From: an uncultured Schlesneria sp.
GTDB lineage: Bacteria > Planctomycetota > Planctomycetia > Planctomycetales > Planctomycetaceae
Reading direction: 5' to 3'
Assembly: GCA_903899985.1 (NCBI GenBank)
Contig: CAIULL010000131.1
Location: 17,369-81,368, forward strand
DNA length: 64,000 bases
This document shows positions 51,988-61,670 of the stretch, piece after piece (the stretch's first letter is position 1; the number at the start of each line of letters is the position of its first letter). The notes under the pieces were generated by a model. It was not told the origin of the DNA, ran no database searches, and saw only the letters and a list, made by a program, of their open reading frames with translations. A program made the position numbers and the translations under genes.

Positions 51988-54150
51988 ATGGCTCCTTCGA
52001 AGACATCGCATAACACTTTTCATGAAAAGCTTGATGCACTTGCCCGTAATCTCTGGTGGTGTTGGCAACCTGAGGTCGTTGCAATCTTTCGCGATCTTGA
52101 TCCGATTCGCTGGCGTCAATTAGATCACAATCCCATCCTGTTACTGGATGAATTTACACACGAGCAGCTCGAGCAACGGGGACGCGAAGCCGTCCTGCAT
52201 TCGCGAGTCAATTATGCCTATCGCCGATGGCAAGAGTATATGTCGTCCAAACACACCTGGGGCGACACGCATGCGGGTTTATTGGGACATAACCCGGTTG
52301 CCTATTACTCGGCCGAATTCGGGATTCACGAGTCGCTGCCGAATTACTCGGGTGGTTTGGGGGTACTTGCGGGAGACCACCTGAAAAGTGCTTCAGATCT
52401 TGGTGTCCCGCTGGTCGCTGTTGGATTGTTTTATCAGGAAGGATATTTCTCGCAACAAATTGACGCTTCCGGATGGCAACGCGAGATTTATCCCTATGTT
52501 CAGAACACCCGGCTGGCGATAAAGCCCGCAAAGGGGGCTGACGACAAACAGGTATTGGTTCAGGTCGAAACTCGTAACGGCCCGATTTTTGCGCAAGTTT
52601 GGCAAGTTGATGTCGGTCGAATTAAATTGTTCCTGCTCGATTGCAACGTCGAACAGAACACGCCTGAAGACCGCAAACTGACAGCTCGACTGTACGGTGG
52701 TGATCAGCGAATTCGCATCCGCCAGGAACTGGTCCTGGGAATCGGTGGAACACGCGCGCTGACAGCTCTTGGTTACCAACCAAGCGCAATTCATATGAAC
52801 GAAGGGCACTCGGCATTCGCGCCCCTTGAGTACATCCGAATGCGGATGGCCGACGATGGACAGTCGTTCGATGACGCCATGTTAAAAACCGTCTGGCACT
52901 GCTGCTTCACGACGCATACGCCCGTTCCTGCTGGACATGACAGGTTCGACTGGAATCTGTTCGACGAGCATCTTGGTCCCATCGCTGATCAGCTTGGAAT
53001 CGGGGCTGGTGGACTGGTCGGATTGGGGCGAATTGACCCGAACAATTCAAATGAATCCTTTTGTATGACGGTACTCGCGTTCAAATGCAGCCGACGGGCG
53101 AATGCTGTCTCTAACTTGCACGGTGTCGTCAGCCGGCGCATGTGGACATCCTTGTGGCCGTGGCGTAGTGAAGAAGAAATCCCTATCGGGCACATTACCA
53201 ACGGCGTGCATGTCTCCAGTTGGCTGGCTCCTCAAATGCGATCTCTTTACGACCGTGTCCTTCCGCTAGAATGGCACGTTCGTTCGGGCGAACCGGAAGT
53301 CTGGGCCGGATTTGAGGATGTGACCCCCGGTGAATTGTGGGAAACGCACCAGTCTCTCAAAAACCGTATGATTCTGTTTGCTCGTAATCGTATGCTGCGA
53401 CGTGCTGAGCGACTGGGGTCATCCGAAAGCGAAAAAGCGGAAATCCAGACATTGCTCGATCCTGAAGCGTTGACGATTGGGTTCGCACGTCGGTTCGCCC
53501 CTTATAAACGGGCTGACCTGGTCTTGCGCGACATCGAAACCCTCGGCAAGATCATCTGCGACTCGAAACACCCCGTGCAGTTTATTTTCGCAGGGAAGTC
53601 GCATCCCGCTGACAATTATGGAAAACAGATCCTCCAAAATATCTTCAATCTGACACAGGAACCTGCGTTCAAGGGAAAGATCGTTTTGCTGGAAGACTAC
53701 GACATCAATCTTGCTCGACATCTTGTTCAAGGGGTCGACGTCTGGCTGAACAATCCTCGACGACCACTGGAAGCATCTGGAACCAGCGGTCAAAAAGTCG
53801 TTCTCAACGGCGGCCTGAACTGCTCGATTCTCGATGGCTGGTGGGCAGAAGCGTATGACGGCCAGAACGGTTTCTCAATTGGTAACGGTCATTCTCATGT
53901 CGACGATGGAATCCAGGATGACCGGGATGCCAAATCTCTGACAAGAGTGCTGTTGGAACAAGTCATTCCGCTGTTCTTCGACCGCGATGATGAGGATGGA
54001 CTCCCCGAAGAGTGGATCGCGCGAATGAAACGATCTGTTCGCACGCTTGGCTGGCGGTTTAATGCAGACCGAATGGTGATGGATTATGTCCAGAATGCAT
54101 ATATTCCCGCCGCTGGTGGGGTTTCCTGCAGCATGGCACGTATGTCGTGA
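51988..54150 (+). CDS. glgP: alpha-glucan (glycogen) phosphorylase, GT35
   Basis: 720 aa; AGGGAAAG about 9 nt before the ATG. Releases glucose-1-phosphate from alpha-1,4-glucan. The N-terminus ([32 protein letters not shown]) is the DUF3417 part of the 'alpha-glucan family phosphorylase' group, shorter than classical GlgP (about 815 aa). Core motifs: [62 protein letters not shown], and the PLP-lysine region [17 protein letters not shown] with [13 protein letters not shown]. Cytosolic. The GTGA overlap with the next gene implies coupled translation with a membrane protein of unknown role. Confidence 0.94.
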   Translation: MAPSKTSHNTFHEKLDALARNLWWCWQPEVVAIFRDLDPIRWRQLDHNPILLLDEFTHEQLEQRGREAVLHSRVNYAYRRWQEYMSSKHTWGDTHAGLLGHNPVAYYSAEFGIHESLPNYSGGLGVLAGDHLKSASDLGVPLVAVGLFYQEGYFSQQIDASGWQREIYPYVQNTRLAIKPAKGADDKQVLVQVETRNGPIFAQVWQVDVGRIKLFLLDCNVEQNTPEDRKLTARLYGGDQRIRIRQELVLGIGGTRALTALGYQPSAIHMNEGHSAFAPLEYIRMRMADDGQSFDDAMLKTVWHCCFTTHTPVPAGHDRFDWNLFDEHLGPIADQLGIGAGGLVGLGRIDPNNSNESFCMTVLAFKCSRRANAVSNLHGVVSRRMWTSLWPWRSEEEIPIGHITNGVHVSSWLAPQMRSLYDRVLPLEWHVRSGEPEVWAGFEDVTPGELWETHQSLKNRMILFARNRMLRRAERLGSSESEKAEIQTLLDPEALTIGFARRFAPYKRADLVLRDIETLGKIICDSKHPVQFIFAGKSHPADNYGKQILQNIFNLTQEPAFKGKIVLLEDYDINLARHLVQGVDVWLNNPRRPLEASGTSGQKVVLNGGLNCSILDGWWAEAYDGQNGFSIGNGHSHVDDGIQDDRDAKSLTRVLLEQVIPLFFDRDDEDGLPEEWIARMKRSVRTLGWRFNADRMVMDYVQNAYIPAAGGVSCSMARMS

Positions 54151-55427
54151 TTGCTGGACTTCAGACGTTAACAATCCCTGCTGCGGAAACTGCGGATGAT
54201 CAATATCCGATCCCCCTTTTCGCAGCGGGTTTTGTTGTTCTTATCGGCGCAACGTGGCCTTTATGGATTTCTCAATCGGTCTTCCCTCAAGTCCCTTTGA
54301 TTTCTGTTGCGCGTCATGTGCCGCGCAGTGCCGAGTGCGGACTTCTGGTGACGTTGCTGATTGCTTTACTCGTGACCATTTTCGTTAAACGTCAAGCGAT
54401 CCGTCGCCTGGCTTGTCTGCTTGTCGGATTGACCGCTCTCAGTCTGGTTTTTATCGATCAGCATCGTTTGCAACCGTGGACATGGCAATTTGTCATCTTG
54501 TCTTTCGTCTTCGCGACATCGGACACCGCAACGGCGAAGTCCTGCTGGCGATGGTTGGTAATCGGAATATATGCCTGGTCGGCCTGGTCCAAGATGGACC
54601 AGGGTTTTGTTATCGGCCACGGACGATTTTTGCTCGATGGATTGATCAAGTCGGTCGGACTGAAACAAGGAATTGAAATCTGTCCTGAATCAATCAGCCG
54701 CGTCTTGACCGCGTCGATTCCCATTTTCGAGCTGCTGATTGCAATTGGTCTCTGCTGGAATCGAACCCGTTTTCTTGCTGCAATCGGTGCGATAATCATG
54801 CATACGGCCCTGCTGCTCGCCCTTGGGCCAATTGGACATCGACATCAACCGGGAGTACTGATCTGGAACGTTTTCTTTCTCGTCCAGAACGGAATGTTGT
54901 TTCTACGGACGAGCGATTCGCCGCCTTTAGACCTGGCCCGTTCGAACAGTTTACCGATTCAAATGGGGAATCATCTCGCGCGTTTGTCAGTCTTGGCGGC
55001 CATGCTCTGGCCATCGCTCGAGCCGTTTGGGTTCTGTGATCATTGGCCTGCCTGGGCTGTCTACGCCGCAAAGCCAGAACGCGTCACGGTGACTCTCCCT
55101 TCGGATGAAGTGTCAAAGCTGCCTGAATACCTGAGTCAATATCTTGGTCAACAACTGGTGATTGACGACTCGCATCCACTCCGCGTCGATCGCTGGTCGC
55201 TTGACGCCCTGTACGTTCCGATCTATCCCCAGGACCGCTTTCAAGTCGGCGTGGCACTCTCCGTTGCCCGGCGATTTGACCTGAAACAAATTCAGGTTGT
55301 CATCGAAGGACCTGCTGACCGCTGGACAGGAAAACGAACCGTCCAGCGTTACAACGGGATCGAGTCACTAAACAGACTGGCTGATTCGTACCGCTGTAAT
55401 GCTCAACCAAAAACAGGTCAATTTTGA
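54147..55427 (+). CDS. polytopic membrane protein, MauE/DoxX-like in outline
   Basis: 426 aa, GTG start overlapping the glgP stop by 4 nt. At least six hydrophobic helices, for example [96 protein letters not shown]. The pattern W-S-A-W-S-K-M-D-Q (about 155) and a conserved-looking [18 protein letters not shown] are suggestive of the MauE/DoxX/HTTM-type membrane families, but I am not certain. The C-terminal 110 residues are soluble ([19 protein letters not shown]). Operon with glucan phosphorylase is clear; the functional link is unknown. Confidence 0.65.
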   Translation: MIAGLQTLTIPAAETADDQYPIPLFAAGFVVLIGATWPLWISQSVFPQVPLISVARHVPRSAECGLLVTLLIALLVTIFVKRQAIRRLACLLVGLTALSLVFIDQHRLQPWTWQFVILSFVFATSDTATAKSCWRWLVIGIYAWSAWSKMDQGFVIGHGRFLLDGLIKSVGLKQGIEICPESISRVLTASIPIFELLIAIGLCWNRTRFLAAIGAIIMHTALLLALGPIGHRHQPGVLIWNVFFLVQNGMLFLRTSDSPPLDLARSNSLPIQMGNHLARLSVLAAMLWPSLEPFGFCDHWPAWAVYAAKPERVTVTLPSDEVSKLPEYLSQYLGQQLVIDDSHPLRVDRWSLDALYVPIYPQDRFQVGVALSVARRFDLKQIQVVIEGPADRWTGKRTVQRYNGIESLNRLADSYRCNAQPKTGQF

Positions 55428-55472
55428 TTGAGCCCAATGGTCATCCGAAATACCTTTGACAGGCGTAGTGAT

Positions 55473-55506
55473 CGATTCAACGAATCATCTTTGATTCGTT
55501 GAATCG
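55473..55506. terminator. 15-bp perfect hairpin between convergent genes
   Basis: CGATTCAACGAATCA (55473-55487), loop TCTT, TGATTCGTTGAATCG (55492-55506). A perfect 15-bp stem, 45 nt after the membrane-protein gene (plus) and 34 nt past the csrA stop (minus). No T-run on either side; probably a bidirectional transcription barrier. Confidence 0.65.
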
Positions 55507-55540
55507 CCTAAGGTCGTAAAGGAGTATGCTTCGACGACCG

Positions 55541-55726
55541 CTAAGCGACCTTGGACTCGGGCGGCGACGAGGAAACCTGTTCGCCACATTCTTCACGCGA
55601 AATCCGAATGTTTCGAGGTGCTTCGACCCCCAGTTTCACGGAACCGTTCGACGTTCGAACAACCGTAATTGTGATGTCGTCGCCCAGCTTGATCGTCTGA
55701 GACATTTTGCGAGTGAGAACCAGCAT
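55541..55726 (-). CDS. csrA: carbon storage regulator CsrA
   Basis: 61 aa from ATG 55726 (MLVLTRKMSQTIKLGDDITI); the frame continues upstream to 55816 but that part is not CsrA-like. Post-transcriptional RNA-binding dimer that recognises GGA motifs in leaders of target mRNAs. Conserved residues: Leu4 and Arg6 of the N-terminal strand, GDDITI, VKLGVEAPRNIRISREE with the RNA-contact Arg (about 45). The C-terminal tail ECGEQVSSSPPESKVA is longer than usual and disordered. No flagellar gene is adjacent. Divergent from the ECF sigma gene. Confidence 0.93.
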   Translation of the reverse strand: MLVLTRKMSQTIKLGDDITITVVRTSNGSVKLGVEAPRNIRISREECGEQVSSSPPESKVA

Positions 55727-56068
55727 CGAATGAATCTTTCGAGACTCGCCGCGATCTCGGGCAGGGCGACCAAAAAAGCACCCCGGCGCAGCACCCGTGA
55801 ATCGTTCACGGTCCATTCAAGAGATCGGGATAATATCAAAGTGATGATTCGTGTCAAGACAAATTTCGCTCTTTTTATAAATCTGTTATCCTTAAATCAG
55901 TCGGTGAAATCCTCACCTCTTCACAGACTTAATTTCACCGATTCGATTTGACACGCATTTTCGCTGGGGGTTTGATATCGTCGACCCGATCTGAAATTTC
56001 AGGTATTCAACGAATTTGATCTCTTTACAACAGTGTCTGTTATCAAAACGCCACTCCGATTGGATGAC
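55727..56068. other. 342-nt divergent region between csrA and ECF sigma gene
   Basis: Holds the inverted repeat at 55901-55941 and an AT-rich patch (CTTTTTATAAATCTGTTATCC, about 55871-55891) that could be a promoter element for csrA or the sigma gene. Nothing else recognised. Confidence 0.4.
55901..55941. promoter_or_regulatory. inverted repeat, possible operator (csrA / ECF sigma)
   Basis: TCGGTGAAAT (55901-55910) and ATTTCACCGA (55932-55941) are perfect 10-bp reverse complements, 21 nt apart. Half-sites spaced two helical turns apart fit a dimeric regulator; it could also be a transcript hairpin. It lies about 175 nt before csrA and 128 nt before the sigma gene. Confidence 0.4.
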
Positions 56069-56683
56069 ATGAACTCAGAATCGTCGCAACTCGCCGGCTG
56101 GCTATCGCTCGCACGACAGGGTGACGAGGCGGCGCGAAATCGGCTGTTTGAAGCGTGCCGAAGTTTCGTCGCAGTGACGGCTCGCGTGCATTTACACCGC
56201 CGACTGCAGACGAAAGTCGACCCGTCGGATCTGGTTCAGCAGTCGATGCTGGAAGCACATCGGGGATTCGAAAGATTTCATGGACAGACACCTGAAGAAT
56301 GGCTCGCCTGGTTGAAACAGATTGTTCAACACAATGTCCTCGATGCCGACAAGTACTACCGGGGGGCCCATCGACGAGACGTTCGCCGCGAGCAGCTCAT
56401 TTCCGATCCGACATCAGGCCGCGTCGACTGCTTACCCGCCGATCCCGGCCTCAGTCCCAGTCAACTGTTTTCGAAGGCCGAACGGGAATTGCAGGTCGCG
56501 GTTGCGATCGAGTCGCTACCGGAGGACTATCGGCAAGTCGTCCTGTTGCGAAATCTCGAAAGGTTATCGTTCGACGATGTGGCTGAAAGAATGAACCGGA
56601 CTCGTGGCGCCTGTCAGATGTTGTGGATGCGAGCCGTCGAGCAATTACGTGCAAAGCTCAGCGAGGATTTATCTTTGTCATGA
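56069..56683 (+). CDS. ECF sigma factor (planctomycete kinase-linked type)
   Basis: 204 aa from ATG 56069 (MNSESSQLAGWLSLARQGD); an alternative GTG at 56033 is less likely. Region 2 is visible as DEAARNRLFEACRSFV...KVDPSDLVQQSMLEAHRGFERF, and region 4 as LPEDYRQVVLLRNLERLSFDDVAERMNRTRGACQMLWMRAVEQL, with the recognition helix TRGACQMLWMRAV. Planctomycete comparative studies describe ECF groups that are paired with Ser/Thr kinases instead of anti-sigma factors. Here the kinase gene starts 10 nt after the stop, so the pair is almost certainly one operon and the kinase may control this sigma factor. Confidence 0.9.
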   Translation: MNSESSQLAGWLSLARQGDEAARNRLFEACRSFVAVTARVHLHRRLQTKVDPSDLVQQSMLEAHRGFERFHGQTPEEWLAWLKQIVQHNVLDADKYYRGAHRRDVRREQLISDPTSGRVDCLPADPGLSPSQLFSKAERELQVAVAIESLPEDYRQVVLLRNLERLSFDDVAERMNRTRGACQMLWMRAVEQLRAKLSEDLSLS

Positions 56684-56693
56684 GGAGCTTTCA

Positions 56694-58328
56694 ATGACAA
56701 ATTCAGCCTCGGACGACGATGCCCCAGGCGCAGAATTGTTCTCCCTACTGGACGCTTATTTGACTGCGATCCAGTGCGGCGATGTCAACGAGCAGCAGCG
56801 ATTGCTAAGCCTGGAACCGGGGCTTGCATCGTGGGGGAATGATCTGCGTGACATCGATGCCTTCGCAAAAATTCTCTCAGAGCCATTGGCCATCCCGACT
56901 CAAGCCCCCGAAGTGGATGAGTCAATTCGCTTCGGCAAGTATGAATTACGAGGCGAACTGGGACGCGGCGGAATGGGGGTGGTCTTTCGCGCATATCAGC
57001 CGGAACTCGATCGAACCGTTGCTCTCAAAATGCTCACCGGAAGCGCATTTTCAAGTCCTGATCAGCGTCGTCGCTTTGCTCAGGAAGCCCGACTTGCCTC
57101 GCGAATTCGACACCCCCATATCGTCTCGATCCATGACGTTGGCGATTTTGGCGGACAGCCCTATTTCACCATGGACATCGTCACGGGATCAAACGTCGCA
57201 TTACGCCTTCGCAAAGGCCCCATTTCGACGGAGCAGGCGGTGCACTGGATGATCATGATTGCAAAAGCGGTCGATCATCTCCATGCCAATGGCATCATCC
57301 ATCGGGATCTCAAGCCGTCAAATGTCCTTCTCGACGAATGCGACGAACCCTGCCTGGTCGATTTCGGTCTCGCACGTGCGCTCGATGAATTCCAGGACCC
57401 GACCGTGACAGGGACGATTCTGGGGACACCAAGTTATATGTCCCCGGAACAGGCGGCAGGTCGAATCCGCGAAATAACGACTCGATCAGACGTTTACAGC
57501 CTTGGCGCCATTCTTTACGAAATGCTTTGTGGCCGACCTCCTTTCAAAGGGGAGTCTGCATTTGACACTGTCCTTCAAGTGATGGAGCGTGAGCCGTTAC
57601 CCCTGAGACATTGGAATCGAACCGTTCCCAGGAAACTGGAGCAGATTTGCCTCAAATGCCTTGAGAAGTCTCCCGAGGAACGATATCCGTCCGCGCTGGA
57701 ACTGGCCCACGATCTTGAACGCTGGATTCGTGGTGAAAGTTCACCCTACGAATCCCTCTCACCCATCACCCGTTTTTTCCGTACGTTCCGCCGATATCCT
57801 GACGCCGCCTACCGTCTGCTTGCGCTTTTACCGACACTTTTGATCGTCGTATTGCGATGCCTGTCGGCGCCGAATGTCTCGTCCATCTCGGATTATTACA
57901 AACCGATTGTGGTAGAGCTGAGTCTTTGGATCGGGCTCTCCCTGGTCTGGGAATGGCAAGCATCAAAACCAGGTGACCATCGATGGACTCCCTTTGCGTT
58001 CTTACTGACGGATATCGTTTTCATGACGTCCATCCTGCAGGCGAGGAAGAAGGCAGACATCTCGCACGTGACCGCCTACGCCCTGGTGTTAATCCTTTCC
58101 GGTCTCTCATTGAACCGTAGCCAGATCTGGACAGCAGGGCTCGGCTGCATCGCCGGTTATCTTTGTCTTTTGTATTCTGCCGAAGACTTTGAAAGCTGGA
58201 TTGTGCCGATCGTGATGATCGTTCTTCTCATGTGTTGTACGATCGTTACCGATTACCAGGCACGTCGGCTATCGATCTGGATTCGAATGAAAGAAGCAGG
58301 GCAACGACAAGAGCCGATCAAAGCTTAA
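56694..58328 (+). CDS. membrane Ser/Thr protein kinase (STK), ECF-linked
   Basis: 544 aa from ATG 56694; GAGGAG lies about 6 nt upstream, which overrules the longer open frame. N-terminal 80 residues: helical, Asp/Glu-rich. Hanks-type kinase domain about 80-345: G-loop LGRGGMGVVF, catalytic-site Lys in VALKML, HRDLKPSNVL (about 202), DFGLAR (about 222), activation segment GTILGTPSYMSPEQAAG. The C-terminus (about 355-530) has about six membrane helices and no PASTA or propeller domain. So the kinase faces the cytoplasm, tethered to the membrane. Organised directly after the ECF gene, it is the probable regulator of that sigma factor. Confidence 0.92.
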   Translation: MTNSASDDDAPGAELFSLLDAYLTAIQCGDVNEQQRLLSLEPGLASWGNDLRDIDAFAKILSEPLAIPTQAPEVDESIRFGKYELRGELGRGGMGVVFRAYQPELDRTVALKMLTGSAFSSPDQRRRFAQEARLASRIRHPHIVSIHDVGDFGGQPYFTMDIVTGSNVALRLRKGPISTEQAVHWMIMIAKAVDHLHANGIIHRDLKPSNVLLDECDEPCLVDFGLARALDEFQDPTVTGTILGTPSYMSPEQAAGRIREITTRSDVYSLGAILYEMLCGRPPFKGESAFDTVLQVMEREPLPLRHWNRTVPRKLEQICLKCLEKSPEERYPSALELAHDLERWIRGESSPYESLSPITRFFRTFRRYPDAAYRLLALLPTLLIVVLRCLSAPNVSSISDYYKPIVVELSLWIGLSLVWEWQASKPGDHRWTPFAFLLTDIVFMTSILQARKKADISHVTAYALVLILSGLSLNRSQIWTAGLGCIAGYLCLLYSAEDFESWIVPIVMIVLLMCCTIVTDYQARRLSIWIRMKEAGQRQEPIKA

Positions 58329-58350
58329 ACTTCTGTGATTGATCGGTTTG

Positions 58351-60915
58351 CTACAGAATCGCCAGGGGATTACGCCGTTCTTCGAGGGTCCCCCGCGTGA
58401 CACCGACCCGGTTGGCGGCATTCAGCCGTTTCCAGACCTCTTCACCTCGAATCCGATTGGAAAGCAGATCTCGGTAAAGATTCAGAATACGTTTCACGTC
58501 GCCAGGTTCTTCGTCCAGGAATTCAATTCGAAAATCAAACACATTTTGCTCGAGCAGCGAGGCAACGATTTCGGCCGCGCTTTGTGGGACAGCGTTATAT
58601 AACGTGTTTCGACAACCGACATCCGCTTTCAGCGGATGCTCACTACCGACCCGGTCCCGAAGCTGAACCAGGTGTGTGTCGCAGGGGCGACCACAGTTTG
58701 TCTTATTTGTTCCCGGCGACAGAACCGCACAAAAGACGCAATGTTCCATGTGGAACATCGGCATGTGCTGGTGAATGACGACTTCGAGCCACGGCGCGGG
58801 AACAGATGAAACGAGATTCAGCAACTGATCGCGGTTCAAATCGTAGGAAGCGGTCACGCGTTGAGCACCCTGTCCGACAAGGTAATCGACCGTCAATTCA
58901 TTCGTGGCATTCAGTGAATAATCAGCAACAAACGGAATCTTGCGCTCTGAGCAAAAACGCATCCCTGCCAGGTTTCGCACAAGCACTCCATCCGCACCAT
59001 ATTTCATCAGAGACAAAAATAAACCGGCTTCATCCGGCTTCTGAATCCGAGGAGGAGCCAGGTAGATCGGCTGTTTTGCCGCATGAGCGATCTCGACCGC
59101 CTCGCGGTATTCCCGTAAGTCTTGAAAATCGGCGTAGATCAGTCGACCATCGCACGTGCTTTCCTGGTCAGTATTCGTCACCGCGCGGACTTGAGACAAC
59201 GTGCGACACAACAGGTGAAGTCGCGGCTGACCCCTTCGAACGTTTTCTGAAACAGCATGAGATGCAAGCTGGCCCTTCAGTTCTTGAAGAGCGGACTTCG
59301 AGTGCAACCTTCGTGGTAAAGACGTGATGGCCGCTTGATCGAGTCGGGCCGCCAGTTCCTGGCGCAGCTTTGACAGGACACTTAACGGAATCATCGGTCC
59401 ACCAACGATTTCAGCGTCAAGCTGGTCCAGTTCGTATGGGGTGTTTCCCAATCGTCCCATCTGTTCCACAAGAAACTCTTTTGTCACGGCATGCTTGGTC
59501 GCCTTGGCCAGCGGTGTCGCAGACACGACACTCGCCCGAATGACGTCCCCTGGACTGGATGTTCGTAACGGACTTAAGACCCCCTCAATTTCAAGTGGTT
59601 TGTCGACAATCGCTCGAACGCGAACCGTTAATGGTCGTTTGCGAATCGGATCGGGGCCGTTAAAGGTTTTTTTCAATCGGGCGGTCAGTTGGGGGTCGTC
59701 GGTCATCCAGATTGCCTGGCCGATCCTTAACTGTTCGAAATCGATTGCACCATGCTGAAATTCCAGTTCAACAGTCCCATGATCGATCGGTTCGTCAAGC
59801 AGGTCTCCTTCGTGGAACACGCCGTAAATCCGTCCCCCCTGTTCGGCGTCAGCGTCACGATTCCCTTCGAATACCACGCCATCGCCTCGCTTGACTGGCC
59901 CTTCAAGTCGAATTTCAACGGAATCAACGAAAACGTTTGTGATCGTTCCCAGCAACACTCCCCGTTTGGCCGAGGAGGTCGCTGGAACCAGGATCTTGTG
60001 ATCGTCCCCCAGCAGCCAACCCGGCGAAAATCCACGGGAAAACGAGAGCTCCATCTCGCGGACGTCATCCCGAGTGAACTCGATCGGTTCGCCGCGCATC
60101 GCGGTATCGATCGCATTTCGATAATGGCGAGTCATATTCGCGACGTATTCAGGGGTCTTCAGTCGCCCTTCAATTTTGAACGACGAAATTCCTGCTGCGA
60201 TCAGATCAGGAGTCAACTCGTACGCGGCAAGATCTTGAGGACTGAGCAGGTACTTTTGTGGACCCAGATCGACATCCTCGCCGTCACAGATCAGATCATA
60301 AGGCAACCGGCATGCCTGGGCACATTGGCCTCGGTTGGCGCTTCGACCCCCGAGTGATTCACTCGTCAGACATTGCCCTGAATAAGCGACGCAGAGTGCA
60401 CCGTGGACGAAGCACTCCAGCGCTACGGATGTCGACTTGCGCAAGCGAGCGATATCCTGTATCGATAATTCACGAGGGAGGACCACCCGCTCGATTCCCA
60501 GTTCCTCGGCGACTCGAATACATTCGGCACTGGTCAGCGTCATTTGAGTCGATGCGTGGATGCTCAAATCGGGAGCGGTTAAACGGATCAGCCGCAATAA
60601 CCCCAGGTCCTGAACCAGAACGGCATCGACGTTTGAAAGAGAAATCGTGCGGATCAACGATTCAATTTCAGGCAACTCGTCAGTAAATGCCAGGGTATTC
60701 AGTGTGACATACCCTTTCACGCCACGGAGGTGCAGGAATTGCATGACCTCCGTCAGTTCGTCAGCGGCGACATTGGTCGCGCGAGCTCGTGCGTTAAAGC
60801 CGCAATTCAATCCGAAATAAACCGCATCAGCACCATTTTCGACGGCGGCACGCAAGCAGTCTCGGTCCCCTGCTGGAGCGAGAAGTTCCGGTCGAAGTGA
60901 TGGGGGTAAAGTCAT
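58351..60915 (-). CDS. U32-family peptidase-like protein (RlhA/YdcP-like, long)
   Basis: 854 aa. Starts PELLAPAGDRDCLRAAVENGADAVYFGL, the U32 signature, followed by a Cys cluster CFVHGALCVAYSGQCLTSESLGGRSANRGQCAQAC (about 168-206) likely to bind an Fe-S cluster. It shares the long C-terminal extension of the DUF3656 group to which E. coli RlhA belongs, which hydroxylates cytidine in 23S rRNA; TrhP relatives act on tRNA. The last 160 residues include another Cys set (HMEHCVFCAVLSPGTNKTNCGRPCD). Longer than RlhA (about 650 aa), so there may be an extra domain. RNA modification is the likely role, but 'peptidase' activity has also been reported for some relatives. Confidence 0.85.
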   Translation of the reverse strand: MTLPPSLRPELLAPAGDRDCLRAAVENGADAVYFGLNCGFNARARATNVAADELTEVMQFLHLRGVKGYVTLNTLAFTDELPEIESLIRTISLSNVDAVLVQDLGLLRLIRLTAPDLSIHASTQMTLTSAECIRVAEELGIERVVLPRELSIQDIARLRKSTSVALECFVHGALCVAYSGQCLTSESLGGRSANRGQCAQACRLPYDLICDGEDVDLGPQKYLLSPQDLAAYELTPDLIAAGISSFKIEGRLKTPEYVANMTRHYRNAIDTAMRGEPIEFTRDDVREMELSFSRGFSPGWLLGDDHKILVPATSSAKRGVLLGTITNVFVDSVEIRLEGPVKRGDGVVFEGNRDADAEQGGRIYGVFHEGDLLDEPIDHGTVELEFQHGAIDFEQLRIGQAIWMTDDPQLTARLKKTFNGPDPIRKRPLTVRVRAIVDKPLEIEGVLSPLRTSSPGDVIRASVVSATPLAKATKHAVTKEFLVEQMGRLGNTPYELDQLDAEIVGGPMIPLSVLSKLRQELAARLDQAAITSLPRRLHSKSALQELKGQLASHAVSENVRRGQPRLHLLCRTLSQVRAVTNTDQESTCDGRLIYADFQDLREYREAVEIAHAAKQPIYLAPPRIQKPDEAGLFLSLMKYGADGVLVRNLAGMRFCSERKIPFVADYSLNATNELTVDYLVGQGAQRVTASYDLNRDQLLNLVSSVPAPWLEVVIHQHMPMFHMEHCVFCAVLSPGTNKTNCGRPCDTHLVQLRDRVGSEHPLKADVGCRNTLYNAVPQSAAEIVASLLEQNVFDFRIEFLDEEPGDVKRILNLYRDLLSNRIRGEEVWKRLNAANRVGVTRGTLEERRNPLAIL

Positions 60916-61108
60916 GGAGTTGCCGATACCGTCAAAAGTCGCCAGTCAAGAATTAAGATGGAATCATCGGGTAAGCGAGCAACCACGTCAATTCGCCGTC
61001 TCGATTCTGATTGACTGACGTGTATAATGCCGCTGAAGCCAATTTTTGAACGTAACCAATGATAGACACGGTCAATCGCTGACTGCGTCTGATCCGACGG
61101 GACCCACG

Positions 61109-61582
61109 ATGACTGACATGAATGCTCTGACGTTTGAACGTGACGAGTGGGGACGTTTAGTCCTGAAGACGGGTGACGGGAAAACTTTTGCTGGAGTTGA
61201 CCCGGTTCGTTGTTTTCCGTTGTCGGACCCGGAAAAAGCAATCGCCCTGCTTGATCCCGAAGGAAAAGAAATCCTCACATTGCCCGATTTGAATGTCCTG
61301 AATCCAGCGGCACGAGAGACGCTTCGAACGGAACTTGCCGCAAGGGATTTCGTCCCGGTCATTCAAAAGGTCCTTTCAGCGAGCAATCCAAGCCCACCGT
61401 GCGAATGGTCAGTCGAAACCGATCGAGGGGCAACCCGTTTTCTACTGGAAAGCGAAGATGATGTCCGAAAACTCGGGCCGAACCGAGTCATGATCGCAGA
61501 CTCGAATGGGATTCGGTACACGATCCCGGACGTGCGAAAGCTTGACTCGCATTCCCAGCGAATTGTTCAACGTCTGGTCTGA
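61109..61582 (+). CDS. DUF1854 protein
   Basis: 157 aa from ATG 61109, with GGGACC just upstream. Reads as DUF1854: FERDEWGRLVLKTGDGKTFAGVDPVRCFPLSDPEKAIALLDPEGKE, then PPCEWSVETDRGATRF and a closing LESEDDVRKLGPNRVMIADSNGIRYTIPDVRKLDSHSQRIVQRLV. In public annotations this family is tied to cyanophycin metabolism and to ABC transporter genes (recalled, not checked); here the ABC ATPase gene starts 88 nt downstream. No cyanophycin synthetase or cyanophycinase is in the window. It is soluble and probably cytosolic; function unknown. Confidence 0.8.
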   Translation: MTDMNALTFERDEWGRLVLKTGDGKTFAGVDPVRCFPLSDPEKAIALLDPEGKEILTLPDLNVLNPAARETLRTELAARDFVPVIQKVLSASNPSPPCEWSVETDRGATRFLLESEDDVRKLGPNRVMIADSNGIRYTIPDVRKLDSHSQRIVQRLV

Positions 61583-61670
61583 CCTGCTGCGGCCATTTCC
61601 TGCCGATTTCAAGAGTTTGTCCGCGCAACGATTTTATTGCTTTCCACACCAGGCAAAAAAAAGAGAATCA

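Noticed and set aside
55526..55951. 141-codon plus-strand frame antisense to csrA
   Set aside because: No ribosome site, composition of a shadow frame, and it overlaps the well-supported csrA on the other strand.
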